From assembly GCF_030551255.1 (NCBI RefSeq), contig NZ_CP130630.1, forward strand, positions 3,391,501 through 3,455,500: a DNA stretch of 64,000 bases, read 5' to 3'. This DNA comes from Streptomyces sp. NL15-2K. Its GTDB lineage: Bacteria > Actinomycetota > Actinomycetes > Streptomycetales > Streptomycetaceae. Of the stretch, positions 49,041 through 56,909 are shown in pieces. The notes under the pieces are model-generated. The model saw only the letters and a list, made by a program, of their open reading frames with translations. It made no database searches and was not told where the DNA came from. Every line of letters begins with the position of its first letter. Position 1 is the first letter of the stretch. Both the position numbers and the translations under genes were made by a program.

Positions 49041-50246
49041 GTGCCCGAACCCGAAACCCGCCGCAACGGCTCCACCGCGCCCGACGTCCACGCACACACC
49101 GCGACCCTGAAGCGGCTGGAGAAGTCGTCCGGCAGTCTCGCCGCGCAGGCCATCGCGCGCATGGACGAGACGCTGCCGTGGTACCGGGCCATGCCCCCGG
49201 AGAACCGTTCCTGGATCGGGCTCGTCGCGCAGGCCGGTATCGCCGCCTTCACCGAGTGGTTCCGGCACCCGGACGCCCCGCAGGCCATCTCCACCGACGT
49301 CTTCGGGACCGCGCCGCGCGAGCTGACCAGGGCCATCACGCTGCGCCAGACCGTCGAGATGGTACGCACCACCATCGAGGTCATGGAGTCCGCCATCGAC
49401 GAGGTGGCGGCTCCGGGAGACGAGGGCCTCTTGCGCGAGGCGCTGCTCGTGTACGCCCGCGAGATCGCCTTCGCCACCGCCCAGGTGTACGCGCAGGCCG
49501 CCGAGGCACGCGGTGCCTGGGACGCGCGGCTGGAGTCGCTCGTCGTGAACGCCGTGCTCAGCGGCGAGGCCGACGAGGGAGCCGTCAGCCGGGCCGCCGC
49601 ACTCGGCTGGAACTCGCCCGAGCATGTGTGCGTGGTGTTGGGCGCCGCTCCCGACGGTGACAGCGAGCTCACCGTCGAGGCCATCCGGCGGGCCGCCCGG
49701 CACGCCAAGCTCCAGGTCCTCACCGGCGTGCTCGGGGCCCGGCTCGTGGTCATCGCGGGCGGCAGCGACAACCCGCTCGCCGTCGCCAAGTCGCTGATCG
49801 GGCCGTTCGCCGCCGGGCCGGTGGTGGCGGGTCCCGTCGTACCCGATCTGCTCGCCGCGACCCGCTCCGCGCAGGCCGCGGCCGCCGGGCTGAAGGCGTG
49901 TTCTGCCTGGCAGGACGCCCCGCGGCCGGTGCTGGCGGACGATCTGCTGCCGGAGCGCGCGATCGCCGGTGACCCCTCGGCACGCGAGCAGCTGGTGGAG
50001 GAGATCTACAGACCGCTGGAGGAGGCCGGCTCCGCGCTGCTGGAAACGCTCGCCGTCTATCTCGAACAGGCGAGCAGTCTCGAGGGCGCCGCCCGTATGC
50101 TCTTCGTCCATCCCAACACCGTGCGCTACCGGCTTCGACGTGTGACTGACGTCACCGGCTGGTCACCGTCCGATGTTCGTTCGGCGTTCACGCTGCGGAT
50201 CGCACTGATCCTGGGACGTCTGGTCGACAGCGATCTCCAACTCTAG
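49041..50246 (+). CDS. fasR: PucR-type regulator of fatty acid synthesis (FasR)
   Basis: 401 residues from GTG 49041. The middle (about 150-280) is a GGDEF-like degenerate domain of the CdaR/PucR class, and the C-terminal HTH_30 is SLEGAARMLFVHPNTVRYRLRRVTDVTGW (about 352-380). The position directly before fabD-fabH-acpP-fabF is that of FasR, shown in S. coelicolor to bind upstream of fabD and activate the operon. The 83-bp gap to fabD carries an inverted repeat that may be its operator. Confidence 0.88.
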   Translation: MPEPETRRNGSTAPDVHAHTATLKRLEKSSGSLAAQAIARMDETLPWYRAMPPENRSWIGLVAQAGIAAFTEWFRHPDAPQAISTDVFGTAPRELTRAITLRQTVEMVRTTIEVMESAIDEVAAPGDEGLLREALLVYAREIAFATAQVYAQAAEARGAWDARLESLVVNAVLSGEADEGAVSRAAALGWNSPEHVCVVLGAAPDGDSELTVEAIRRAARHAKLQVLTGVLGARLVVIAGGSDNPLAVAKSLIGPFAAGPVVAGPVVPDLLAATRSAQAAAAGLKACSAWQDAPRPVLADDLLPERAIAGDPSAREQLVEEIYRPLEEAGSALLETLAVYLEQASSLEGAARMLFVHPNTVRYRLRRVTDVTGWSPSDVRSAFTLRIALILGRLVDSDLQL

Positions 50247-50248
50247 GC

Positions 50249-50269
50249 TTTTGTCGAGGATCCACAAAA
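50249..50269. promoter_or_regulatory. Candidate FasR operator upstream of fabD
   Basis: TTTTGT (50249-50254), nine bases, then ACAAAA (50264-50269): a perfect inverted repeat right after fasR and about 60 bp before the fabD start. It is the only AT-rich dyad in the region. Confidence 0.55.
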
Positions 50270-50329
50270 CCCCTTCGTGTTCTTCGTCCTTGTCCCCACG
50301 GGCGGCCGTGCCCGTCCCCAAGAGAGAGT

Positions 50330-51250
50330 GTGAGAGTGCTCGTACTCGTCGCTCCCGGCCAGGGCGCCCAGACGCCCGGCTTCCTGACTCCCTGGCTCGA
50401 ACTCCCCGGTGCCGCGGACCGCGTCGCCGCATGGTCGGACGCCATCGGACTGGACCTCGTCCACTACGGCACGCAGGCCGACGCGGACGAGATCCGCGAC
50501 ACCTCCGTGGCCCAGCCGCTCCTGGTCGCGGCCGGTCTGCTGTCGGCCTCGGCACTCGGTGACATCAAGCCCGGCGCCGTCGCGGGGCACAGCGTCGGCG
50601 AGATCACCGCCGCCGTCTTCGCGGGTGTCCTGGACGACGCCGCCGCGCTGCCCCTCGTCCGCACCCGCGGGCTCGCCATGGCCGACGCCGCCGCGGTCAC
50701 CGAGACCGGCATGTCGGCGCTGCTCGGCGGCGACCCCGAGGTGAGCGTCGCGCACCTGGAGCGGCTGGGCCTGACCCCGGCCAACGTCAACGGCGCCGGT
50801 CAGATCGTGGCCGCGGGCACGCTGGAGCAGCTCGCCGCGCTGAACGAGGACAAGCCCGAGGGCGTGCGCAAGATCGTCGCCCTGAAGGTGGCCGGCGCCT
50901 TCCACACGCACCACATGGCCCCCGCGGTCGACGCCCTGGCCAAGGCCGCCGAGGCGTTCGCGCCCGCCGACCCGAAGATCACGTACGTCTCGAACAAGGA
51001 CGGCCGGACCGTCGCCACCGGGGACGAAGTCGTCTCGCGCCTTGTCGGCCAGGTCGCCAACCCGGTCCGCTGGGACCTGTGCATGGAGACCTTCAAGGAG
51101 CTCGGTGCCACCGCTGTGCTGGAGGTGTGCCCCGGCGGCACCCTGACCGGTCTCGCCAAGCGCGCGCTGCCCGGCGTGAAGACCCTCGCCCTGAAAACCC
51201 CCGACGACCTCGACGCGGCCCGCGAGCTCATCGCCGAGCACAGTGCCTGA
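50330..51250 (+). CDS. fabD: Malonyl-CoA:ACP transacylase
   Basis: 306 residues from GTG 50330. AT fold with QGAQ (about 11-14), nucleophile GHSVGEITAAVFAG (Ser88), Arg in the malonate site, and His192 in GAFHTHHMAP. It loads malonyl groups from CoA onto AcpP for both fatty acid and polyketide synthesis. It is the first gene of the fab operon, 16 bp before fabH. Confidence 0.96.
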   Translation: MRVLVLVAPGQGAQTPGFLTPWLELPGAADRVAAWSDAIGLDLVHYGTQADADEIRDTSVAQPLLVAAGLLSASALGDIKPGAVAGHSVGEITAAVFAGVLDDAAALPLVRTRGLAMADAAAVTETGMSALLGGDPEVSVAHLERLGLTPANVNGAGQIVAAGTLEQLAALNEDKPEGVRKIVALKVAGAFHTHHMAPAVDALAKAAEAFAPADPKITYVSNKDGRTVATGDEVVSRLVGQVANPVRWDLCMETFKELGATAVLEVCPGGTLTGLAKRALPGVKTLALKTPDDLDAARELIAEHSA

Positions 51251-51266
51251 CAAGGAGCCCGAGAGC

Positions 51267-52334
51267 ATGTCGAAGATCAAGCCCAGCAAGGGCGCCCCGT
51301 ACGCGCGCATCCTCGGCGTGGGCGGCTACCGTCCCACCCGGGTCGTGCCGAACGAGGTGATCCTCGAGAAGATCGACTCGTCCGACGAGTGGATCCGCTC
51401 GCGCTCCGGTATCGAGACCCGCCACTGGGCGAACGACGAGGAGACCGTCGCCGCGATGTCCATCGAGGCGTCCGGCAAGGCGATCGCGGACGCGGGGATC
51501 TCCGCCGAGCAGATCGGCGGCGTGATCGTCTCGACCGTCTCGCACTTCAGCCAGACCCCGGCCGTGGCCACCGAGATCGCCGACAAGCTCGGCACGGCGA
51601 AGGCCGCCGCGTTCGACATCTCGGCGGGCTGCGCCGGCTTCGGCTACGGCCTCACCCTCGCCAAGGGCATGATCGTCGAGGGTTCGGCGCAGTACGTCCT
51701 GGTCATCGGCGTCGAGCGGCTGAGCGATCTGACCGACCTGGAGGACCGGGCGACGGCCTTCCTGTTCGGCGACGGCGCCGGCGCGGTCGTGGTCGGCCCG
51801 TCCGAGGAACCGCACATCGGTCCGACGGTGTGGGGTTCGGAGGGCGACAAGGCCGGAACGATCAAGCAGACCGTACCGTGGGACGAGTACCTCCCCCACT
51901 CTCGACTTCGCTCGAGCGGGGGGACCCCCACGGGGGACGTCGACAAGCTTCCGCTGGACAGCGAGGGCAACGTCAAGTTCCCCGCGATCACGCAGGAGGG
52001 CCAGGCGGTCTTCCGCTGGGCCGTGTTCGAGATGGCGAAGGTCGCGCAGCAGGCGCTGGACGCGGCCGGAATCACCCCGGGCGACCTGGATGTCTTCATC
52101 CCTCACCAGGCCAACGAGCGGATCATCGACTCGATGGTGAAGACTCTCAAACTGCCGGAGCACGTCACGGTCGCCCGCGATGTGCGCACCACCGGCAACA
52201 CCTCGGCCGCCTCGATCCCGCTCGCGATGGAGCGGCTCCTGGCGACCGGCGAGGCGAAGAGCGGCGACACCGCGCTCGTCATCGGATTCGGGGCGGGTCT
52301 CGTGTACGCCGCGACGGTCGTTACCCTCCCCTAG
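51267..52334 (+). CDS. fabH: Beta-ketoacyl-ACP synthase III, with mini-repeat insertion
   Basis: 355 residues from ATG 51267, with AAGGAG upstream. The catalytic triad is intact: Cys122 (DISAGCAGFGYGL), His280 (VFIPHQANERIID) and Asn311 (TTGNTSAASIP). It starts fatty acid chains by condensing an acyl-CoA (branched in Streptomyces) with malonyl-AcpP. Residues 209-222, LPHSRLRSSGGTPT, are extra: they are encoded by a palindromic element inserted between WDEY and GDVDKLPLD, in frame. The enzyme is essential in Streptomyces, so the insert must be tolerated, probably on a surface loop. Confidence 0.95.
   Translation: MSKIKPSKGAPYARILGVGGYRPTRVVPNEVILEKIDSSDEWIRSRSGIETRHWANDEETVAAMSIEASGKAIADAGISAEQIGGVIVSTVSHFSQTPAVATEIADKLGTAKAAAFDISAGCAGFGYGLTLAKGMIVEGSAQYVLVIGVERLSDLTDLEDRATAFLFGDGAGAVVVGPSEEPHIGPTVWGSEGDKAGTIKQTVPWDEYLPHSRLRSSGGTPTGDVDKLPLDSEGNVKFPAITQEGQAVFRWAVFEMAKVAQQALDAAGITPGDLDVFIPHQANERIIDSMVKTLKLPEHVTVARDVRTTGNTSAASIPLAMERLLATGEAKSGDTALVIGFGAGLVYAATVVTLP
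51891..51930. mobile_element. 40-bp palindromic mini-repeat inside fabH
   Basis: CTCCCCCACTCTCGACTTCG followed by CTCGAGCGGGGGGACCCCCA. It contains the hairpin CTCGA..TCGAG and shares its ends with the block in tnpB at 19157. With the two following bases the added length is 42 nt, keeping the frame. Confidence 0.85.
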
Positions 52335-52415
52335 GCACTCCGTGCCGGATCATCGGATCCGGTGCGGTGAAGCACCTGCCAACACCCTCTGGATATCTAC
52401 GAAGGAGCGCCCGAC

Positions 52416-52664
52416 ATGGCCGCCACTCAGGAAGAGATCGTCGCCGGTCTCGCCGACATCGTGAACGAGATCGCCGGCATCCCGGTTGAGGACGTCCAGC
52501 TGGACAAGTCCTTCACCGACGACCTGGACGTCGACTCGCTGTCCATGGTCGAGGTCGTCGTCGCCGCCGAGGAGCGCTTCGACGTCAAGATCCCCGACGA
52601 GGACGTCAAGGAACTCAAGACCGTCGGCGACGCGACCAACTACATCCTCAAGCACCAGGCCTGA
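52416..52664 (+). CDS. acpP: Acyl carrier protein
   Basis: 82 residues; ATG 52416 with GAAGGAG upstream. The phosphopantetheine attachment motif is DDLDVDSLSMVEVV with Ser41. The protein is acidic and helical, of normal AcpP length, and sits between fabH and fabF as in other streptomycetes. Confidence 0.97.
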   Translation: MAATQEEIVAGLADIVNEIAGIPVEDVQLDKSFTDDLDVDSLSMVEVVVAAEERFDVKIPDEDVKELKTVGDATNYILKHQA

Positions 52665-52740
52665 TCCTCAAGCAGGCTGCCTGGCCCCGCCACCCGGCGG
52701 TGGCGCCGCTGAATCCCGATCCGTTGGAGAAAGAATTCCC

Positions 52741-54012
52741 GTGAGCTCGACCAATCGCACCGTGGTCGTCACCGGTATCGGCGCAACCACACCGCTGGGT
52801 GGCGACGCAGCCTCTACCTGGGAGGGCCTGGTCGCCGGACGTTCCGGCGTCAAGGCCCTGGAGCAGGAGTGGGCCGCCGAGCAGGCGGTCCGCATCGCCG
52901 CACCTGTCGCCGTGGAGCCGACCGAGGTCATCCCGCGGCCGCAGGCCCGCCGACTGGACCGTTCGGCGCAGTTCGCGCTGATCGCCGCTCAGGAGGCGTG
53001 GAAGGACGCCGGCTTCGAAGCCAAGGCCGGGGAAGACACGAGCGTCGACCCCGACCGGCTCGGTGCGGTGATCGCCTCCGGAATCGGTGGCGTGACGACC
53101 CTCCTCGACCAGTACGACGTGCTGAAGGAGAAGGGCGTCCGCCGCGTCTCCCCGCACACCGTCCCCATGCTGATGCCGAACAGCCCCTCCGCGAACGTGG
53201 GTCTGGCCGTGGGCGCCCGTGCGGGCGTGCACACGCCGGTCTCCGCGTGCGCGTCGGGTGCCGAGGCCATCGGCTACGCCATCGAGATGATCCGCACCGG
53301 CCGCGCCGACATCGTCGTCGCGGGTGGCACGGAGGCGGCCATCCACCCGCTGCCGATCGCCGCGTTCGGCAACATGATGGCGATGTCCAAGAACAACGAC
53401 GACCCGCAGGGCGCCTCGCGTCCCTACGACGTCGCGCGCGACGGCTTCGTCCTCGGCGAGGGCGCCGGTGTGATCGTCCTGGAGTCCGCCGAGCACGCCG
53501 CCAAGCGCGGTGCCCGCGTGTACGCCGAGGCGGTCGGGCAGGGCATCTCCGCCGACAGCCACGACATCGTGCAGCCGGAGCCGGAGGGGCGGGGCATCTC
53601 GCACGCCCTGCAGAACCTGCTGGACCGCACGGATCTGGACCCGGCCGAGATCATGCACGTCAACGCGCACGCGACCTCGACGCCGGCCGGTGACGTGGCC
53701 GAGCTGAAGGCGCTGCGCAAGGTGTTCGGCGACGACGCCGACCATATGGCGGTGTCGGCCACCAAGTCGATGACCGGGCATCTGCTGGGTGGTGCCGGGG
53801 GTGTCGAGACGGTCGCGACCGTGCTCGCCCTGTACCACCGGGTGGCTCCGCCGACCATCAACGTGGAGAACCTCGATCCGGAGGCCGAGGCCAACGCGGA
53901 CGTGGTGCGGGGTGAGGCCCGGAAGCTGCCCGTCGAGGGGCGGATCGCCGCGCTGAACGACTCGTTCGGGTTCGGTGGGCACAACGTGGTGCTGGCGTTC
54001 CGTACGGTCTGA
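52741..54012 (+). CDS. fabF: Beta-ketoacyl-ACP synthase II
   Basis: 423 residues from GTG 52741, with GGAGAAAG upstream. Thiolase fold with Cys170 (VSACASGAEAIG), His310 (HVNAHATSTPAGD) and His347 (SMTGHLLGGAGG), the C-H-H triad of elongating synthases. It elongates acyl-AcpP with malonyl-AcpP. Last gene of the fab operon, followed by a strong terminator. Confidence 0.97.
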   Translation: MSSTNRTVVVTGIGATTPLGGDAASTWEGLVAGRSGVKALEQEWAAEQAVRIAAPVAVEPTEVIPRPQARRLDRSAQFALIAAQEAWKDAGFEAKAGEDTSVDPDRLGAVIASGIGGVTTLLDQYDVLKEKGVRRVSPHTVPMLMPNSPSANVGLAVGARAGVHTPVSACASGAEAIGYAIEMIRTGRADIVVAGGTEAAIHPLPIAAFGNMMAMSKNNDDPQGASRPYDVARDGFVLGEGAGVIVLESAEHAAKRGARVYAEAVGQGISADSHDIVQPEPEGRGISHALQNLLDRTDLDPAEIMHVNAHATSTPAGDVAELKALRKVFGDDADHMAVSATKSMTGHLLGGAGGVETVATVLALYHRVAPPTINVENLDPEAEANADVVRGEARKLPVEGRIAALNDSFGFGGHNVVLAFRTV

Positions 54013-54030
54013 TTCAAGCCGTGGACGGAG

Positions 54031-54065
54031 TGTGGCCCGAACCCCCGGGTGGGGTTCGGGCCACA
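54031..54065. terminator. fab operon terminator
   Basis: TGTGGCCCGAACCCC (54031-54045) pairs perfectly with its complement at 54051-54065 around cgggt, 19 bp after the fabF stop. It can work in both directions. Confidence 0.9.
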
Positions 54066-54077
54066 TTGCGTTCGTGG

Positions 54078-54150
54078 TTCGCTGCGGGCCGGTGGGGGCT
54101 TGTCGCGCCCACGCGGCGGAGCCGCACATGGATACAGCCCCGCGCCCCTG
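54078..54150. repeat. Streptomyces dispersed intergenic repeat
   Basis: The stretch ggcttgtcgcgcccacgcgg, then cggagccgcacatggatacag, then ccccgcgcccctgaaag, is familiar to me as a repeat found between convergent genes in many Streptomyces genomes. It lies between fabF and the DUF3145 stop. Confidence 0.6.
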
Positions 54151-54156
54151 AAAGCC

Positions 54157-54651
54157 TCACACCACCTGGTGGAGCCAGCGCACCGGCGCTCCCTCACCCG
54201 CGTACCTGAAGGGCTCCAGTTCGTCGTCCCACGGCTTCCCCAGGAGCTTCGCCAACTCCGCCTCCAGGTCCGTCTCTCCCCGCTGGGAGCGGACCAGGGC
54301 GGCGCGCAGGCGGTCCTCGGGGATGAGGATGTCGCCGTGGATGCCGGTGACGGCGTGGAAGATGCCGAGGTCGGGGGTGCAGCTGTAGCGCTCGCCCTCG
54401 GCGGTGGCGCAGGGCTCGGCGGTGACCTCGAAGCGGAGGAGGTGCCAGCCTCTCAGTGCGGAGGCCAGCTTGGAGGCGGTGCCGACCTGGCCCTGCCAGG
54501 AGAACTCCGAGCGCCAGGTGCCGGGCGCGGCGGGCTGCCGGATCCAGTCGAGGTTGACGCGCGTACCGAGCACCCCGGCGACGGCCCACTCGACGTGCGG
54601 GCACATCGCGCGCGGCGCGGAGTGCACGTACAGAACTCCACGTGTCGTCAC
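54157..54651 (-). CDS. DUF3145 family protein
   Basis: 164 residues from GTG 54651 with GGAGGTC upstream. The sequence (TTRGVLYVHSAPRAMCPHVE, WAVAGVLGTRVNLDWIRQPA, FSWQGQVGTASKLASALRGW, DGDILIPEDRLRAAL-like) is the actinobacterial DUF3145 family, soluble proteins of unknown function that are commonly next to the fab operon. The linkage suggests a lipid-metabolism role, not shown. Confidence 0.9.
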   Translation of the reverse strand: MTTRGVLYVHSAPRAMCPHVEWAVAGVLGTRVNLDWIRQPAAPGTWRSEFSWQGQVGTASKLASALRGWHLLRFEVTAEPCATAEGERYSCTPDLGIFHAVTGIHGDILIPEDRLRAALVRSQRGETDLEAELAKLLGKPWDDELEPFRYAGEGAPVRWLHQVV

Positions 54652-54936
54652 CGGGACCTCCGGGCAGAGCGGGACATGTTGCGAACTGTCGGACGGCAGT
54701 GGCCGGGCAGCCACGTTGATGGCGAGGCTACCGTGCGGCGGCGCAAGGAGTGTGACGTACCGTCGGTCCCAGTGCCGTGAAACGCTCGCCATTCACCCGG
54801 CAGGACGCTTGTACGGGTGCGATCCGTTGCACGGTGATCCATATGATCGGTCGGGAACCCTCGCGCGTTGTTATGAACGGATGACGTTTTCCGTTCACCA
54901 CGTCGCACGCACCACGACCGAGGGGACCACCACCCG

Positions 54937-55836
54937 ATGCCGAACCCAAGCCGCCGCTCGCGGGCCGCGCTCGCCGTCCTGGCGGCGGCCGTCCTGGGCG
55001 TCGCCGGCTGTGACGCCGTCGGTGGTGACTCGCCGGGGCCGAACGGCACTCAGGCGCAGAAGACCAAGCCGTCACCGAAGCCGACTCCGCTCTGGGACAG
55101 CAGCCCGGACTCGATCGCCGCCGTGGGCGACTCCATCACCCGTGGTTTCGACGCGTGCTCGGTGCTGGCGGACTGCCCCGAGGTCTCCTGGGCCACGGGC
55201 GACAGCGCCGAGGTCGACAGTCTCGCCGTACGACTGCTGGGGAAGGCGAAGGCCGCCGAGCGCAGCTGGAACTACGCGGTCACCGGGGCGCGGATGGCGG
55301 ACCTGCCCGGCCAGATGGCGCAGGCGGCGACACGGAAGCCCGGGCTGGTGGCGGTGATGGTGGGGGCCAACGACGCGTGCCGGGACAGCACCGCGGCGAT
55401 GACCTCGGTGGCCGACTTCCGCTCCGACTTCGAGGACGCGCTGAGCACGCTGCGCAAGGGGGCGCCCAAGGCGCAGGTGTTCGTGGCGAGTGTGCCGAAC
55501 CTGAAGCGGCTGTGGTCCGAGGGCCGTACGAATCCGATGGGCAAGCAGGTGTGGAAGCTGGGCATCTGCCCGTCCATGCTGGGCGACGCGGATGCCGTGG
55601 ACGCGGCGGCGACCGCGCGCCGGGACACCGTGCAGAAGCGGGTGGAGGACTACAACGAGGTGCTGGAGGAGGTCTGCGCGAAGGACCGCCGCTGCCGCTT
55701 CGACGGGGGCGCGGTGTACGAGTACCGCTTCGGCACGGGCCAGCTGAGCCAGTGGGACTGGTTCCATCCGAGTGTGAACGGACAGGCGCGGCTGGCGGAG
55801 ATCGCGTATCGCACGGTGACGGGGAAGAAGGCGTGA
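54937..55836 (+). CDS. SGNH/GDSL hydrolase lipoprotein
   Basis: 299 residues; ATG 54937. A signal sequence with lipobox VAGC (Cys25) predicts a lipoprotein. The SGNH blocks are AAVGDSITRGFD (Ser66), VAVMVGANDAC (block III, Asn) and WDWFHPSVNGQARLA (block V, Asp-x-x-His). Four or more cysteines in the mature chain suggest disulfides. It is likely an extracellular esterase or lipase acting on acyl groups of envelope polymers or lipids. Confidence 0.9.
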   Translation: MPNPSRRSRAALAVLAAAVLGVAGCDAVGGDSPGPNGTQAQKTKPSPKPTPLWDSSPDSIAAVGDSITRGFDACSVLADCPEVSWATGDSAEVDSLAVRLLGKAKAAERSWNYAVTGARMADLPGQMAQAATRKPGLVAVMVGANDACRDSTAAMTSVADFRSDFEDALSTLRKGAPKAQVFVASVPNLKRLWSEGRTNPMGKQVWKLGICPSMLGDADAVDAAATARRDTVQKRVEDYNEVLEEVCAKDRRCRFDGGAVYEYRFGTGQLSQWDWFHPSVNGQARLAEIAYRTVTGKKA

Positions 55837-55865
55837 CGCAGGAGCCGTGACCTAAAGTTCCGCAC

Positions 55866-56837
55866 ATGAACGAACTCTTCGCGACACTTTCCGACGGCAC
55901 TCCCGTCCACCGCTGGACCCTGCAGCGGGCGGGGGTCCGCGTACGGATTCTGTCGTACGGCGGGATCGTGCAGTCGGCGGAGGTCCCGGACCGGGACGGG
56001 CGTGCGGGGAACGTGGTGCTGGGGTTCGCGGACCTGGACGGGTACCTCACGCACCCGGAGCCGTACTTCGGTGCGCTGATCGGGCGGTACGCGAACCGGA
56101 TCGCGGGCGGCCGCTTCCCGCTGGACGGCCTGACGTACGCGCTCGCGCTCAACAACCCGCCCAACTCCCTGCACGGCGGCGAGCGCGGATTCGACAAGCG
56201 GGTGTGGGACGGGGAGCCGGTCGAGCACGGCGTACGCCTGAGCAGGGTGAGCCCGCACGGCGAGGAGGGCTTCCCGGGCCGGCTGGAGGTCTCGGCGACG
56301 TACACGCTGACGGATTCGGGCGCGCTGCGGATCGCGTACGAGGCCGTCACCGACGCGCCGACGGTCGTGAACCTCACCAACCACAGCTACTTCAACCTGG
56401 GCGGGTCAGGGAACGCGGGCGGGCACGAGCTGCGGGTCGCCGCCTCGCGCCGCACCCCGGTCGACGCGGACCTGATCCCGACGGGTGACCTGGAGGAGGT
56501 TGCGGGCACGCGCTTCGACTTCCGCGAGGGGCGGAAGGTCGGTGCCGGGTACGACCACAACTTCGTGCTCGACAAGGGCGTGACCGAGGCGCCCGTCGAG
56601 GTCGCCGAGCTGTACGACCCCGCGTCCGGCCGCGTCCTGACCGTGGCGACCACCGAGCCCGGCCTCCAGCTGTACACCGCCGACCACCTGGGCGAGCCCT
56701 TCGCGCCGGGTGACGGCATCGCGCTGGAGACCCAGCACTTCCCGGACTCCCCGAACCGGCCGGAGTTCCCGAGCACGGTGCTGCGGCCGGGCGAGGTGTT
56801 CCGGTCGGAGACCGTATACGGGTTCTCGGTTCGCTAG
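55866..56837 (+). CDS. galM: Aldose 1-epimerase
   Basis: 323 residues from ATG 55866, 30 bp after the SGNH gene. Beta-sandwich mutarotase with NRIAGGRFPLDG, NSLHGGERGFDKRVW (His), NLTNHSYFNLGG (catalytic acid His about 178) and GIALETQHFPDSPNRPEFP (catalytic base Glu about 292). It interconverts alpha and beta anomers of galactose or glucose. The GH3 glucosidase gene is convergent with it, so both may serve sugar uptake. Confidence 0.93.
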   Translation: MNELFATLSDGTPVHRWTLQRAGVRVRILSYGGIVQSAEVPDRDGRAGNVVLGFADLDGYLTHPEPYFGALIGRYANRIAGGRFPLDGLTYALALNNPPNSLHGGERGFDKRVWDGEPVEHGVRLSRVSPHGEEGFPGRLEVSATYTLTDSGALRIAYEAVTDAPTVVNLTNHSYFNLGGSGNAGGHELRVAASRRTPVDADLIPTGDLEEVAGTRFDFREGRKVGAGYDHNFVLDKGVTEAPVEVAELYDPASGRVLTVATTEPGLQLYTADHLGEPFAPGDGIALETQHFPDSPNRPEFPSTVLRPGEVFRSETVYGFSVR

Positions 56838-56848
56838 CCCCGGTACGA

Positions 56849-56895
56849 CACGAGCCCCGGCCCAGGTGTCAGGTCCCGGGCCGGGGCTGCTCGTG
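56849..56895. terminator. Bidirectional terminator between galM and the GH3 gene
   Basis: agccccggccc (56853-56863) pairs with gggccggggct (56878-56888); cacg/cgtg extends the stem across a small bulge. It lies between two convergent stops. Confidence 0.8.
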
Positions 56896-56909
56896 GGACG
56901 TGTCCCGAA

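Noticed and set aside
51891..51930. fabH insertion as an assembly error
   Set aside because: It keeps the frame, is flanked by normal FabH sequence, and a related block occurs independently in tnpB; an error cannot be fully excluded without reads.
49041..54012. Polyketide gene cluster
   Set aside because: The fabD-fabH-acpP-fabF set with FasR is the primary fatty-acid operon; there are no ketoreductase, cyclase or tailoring genes.
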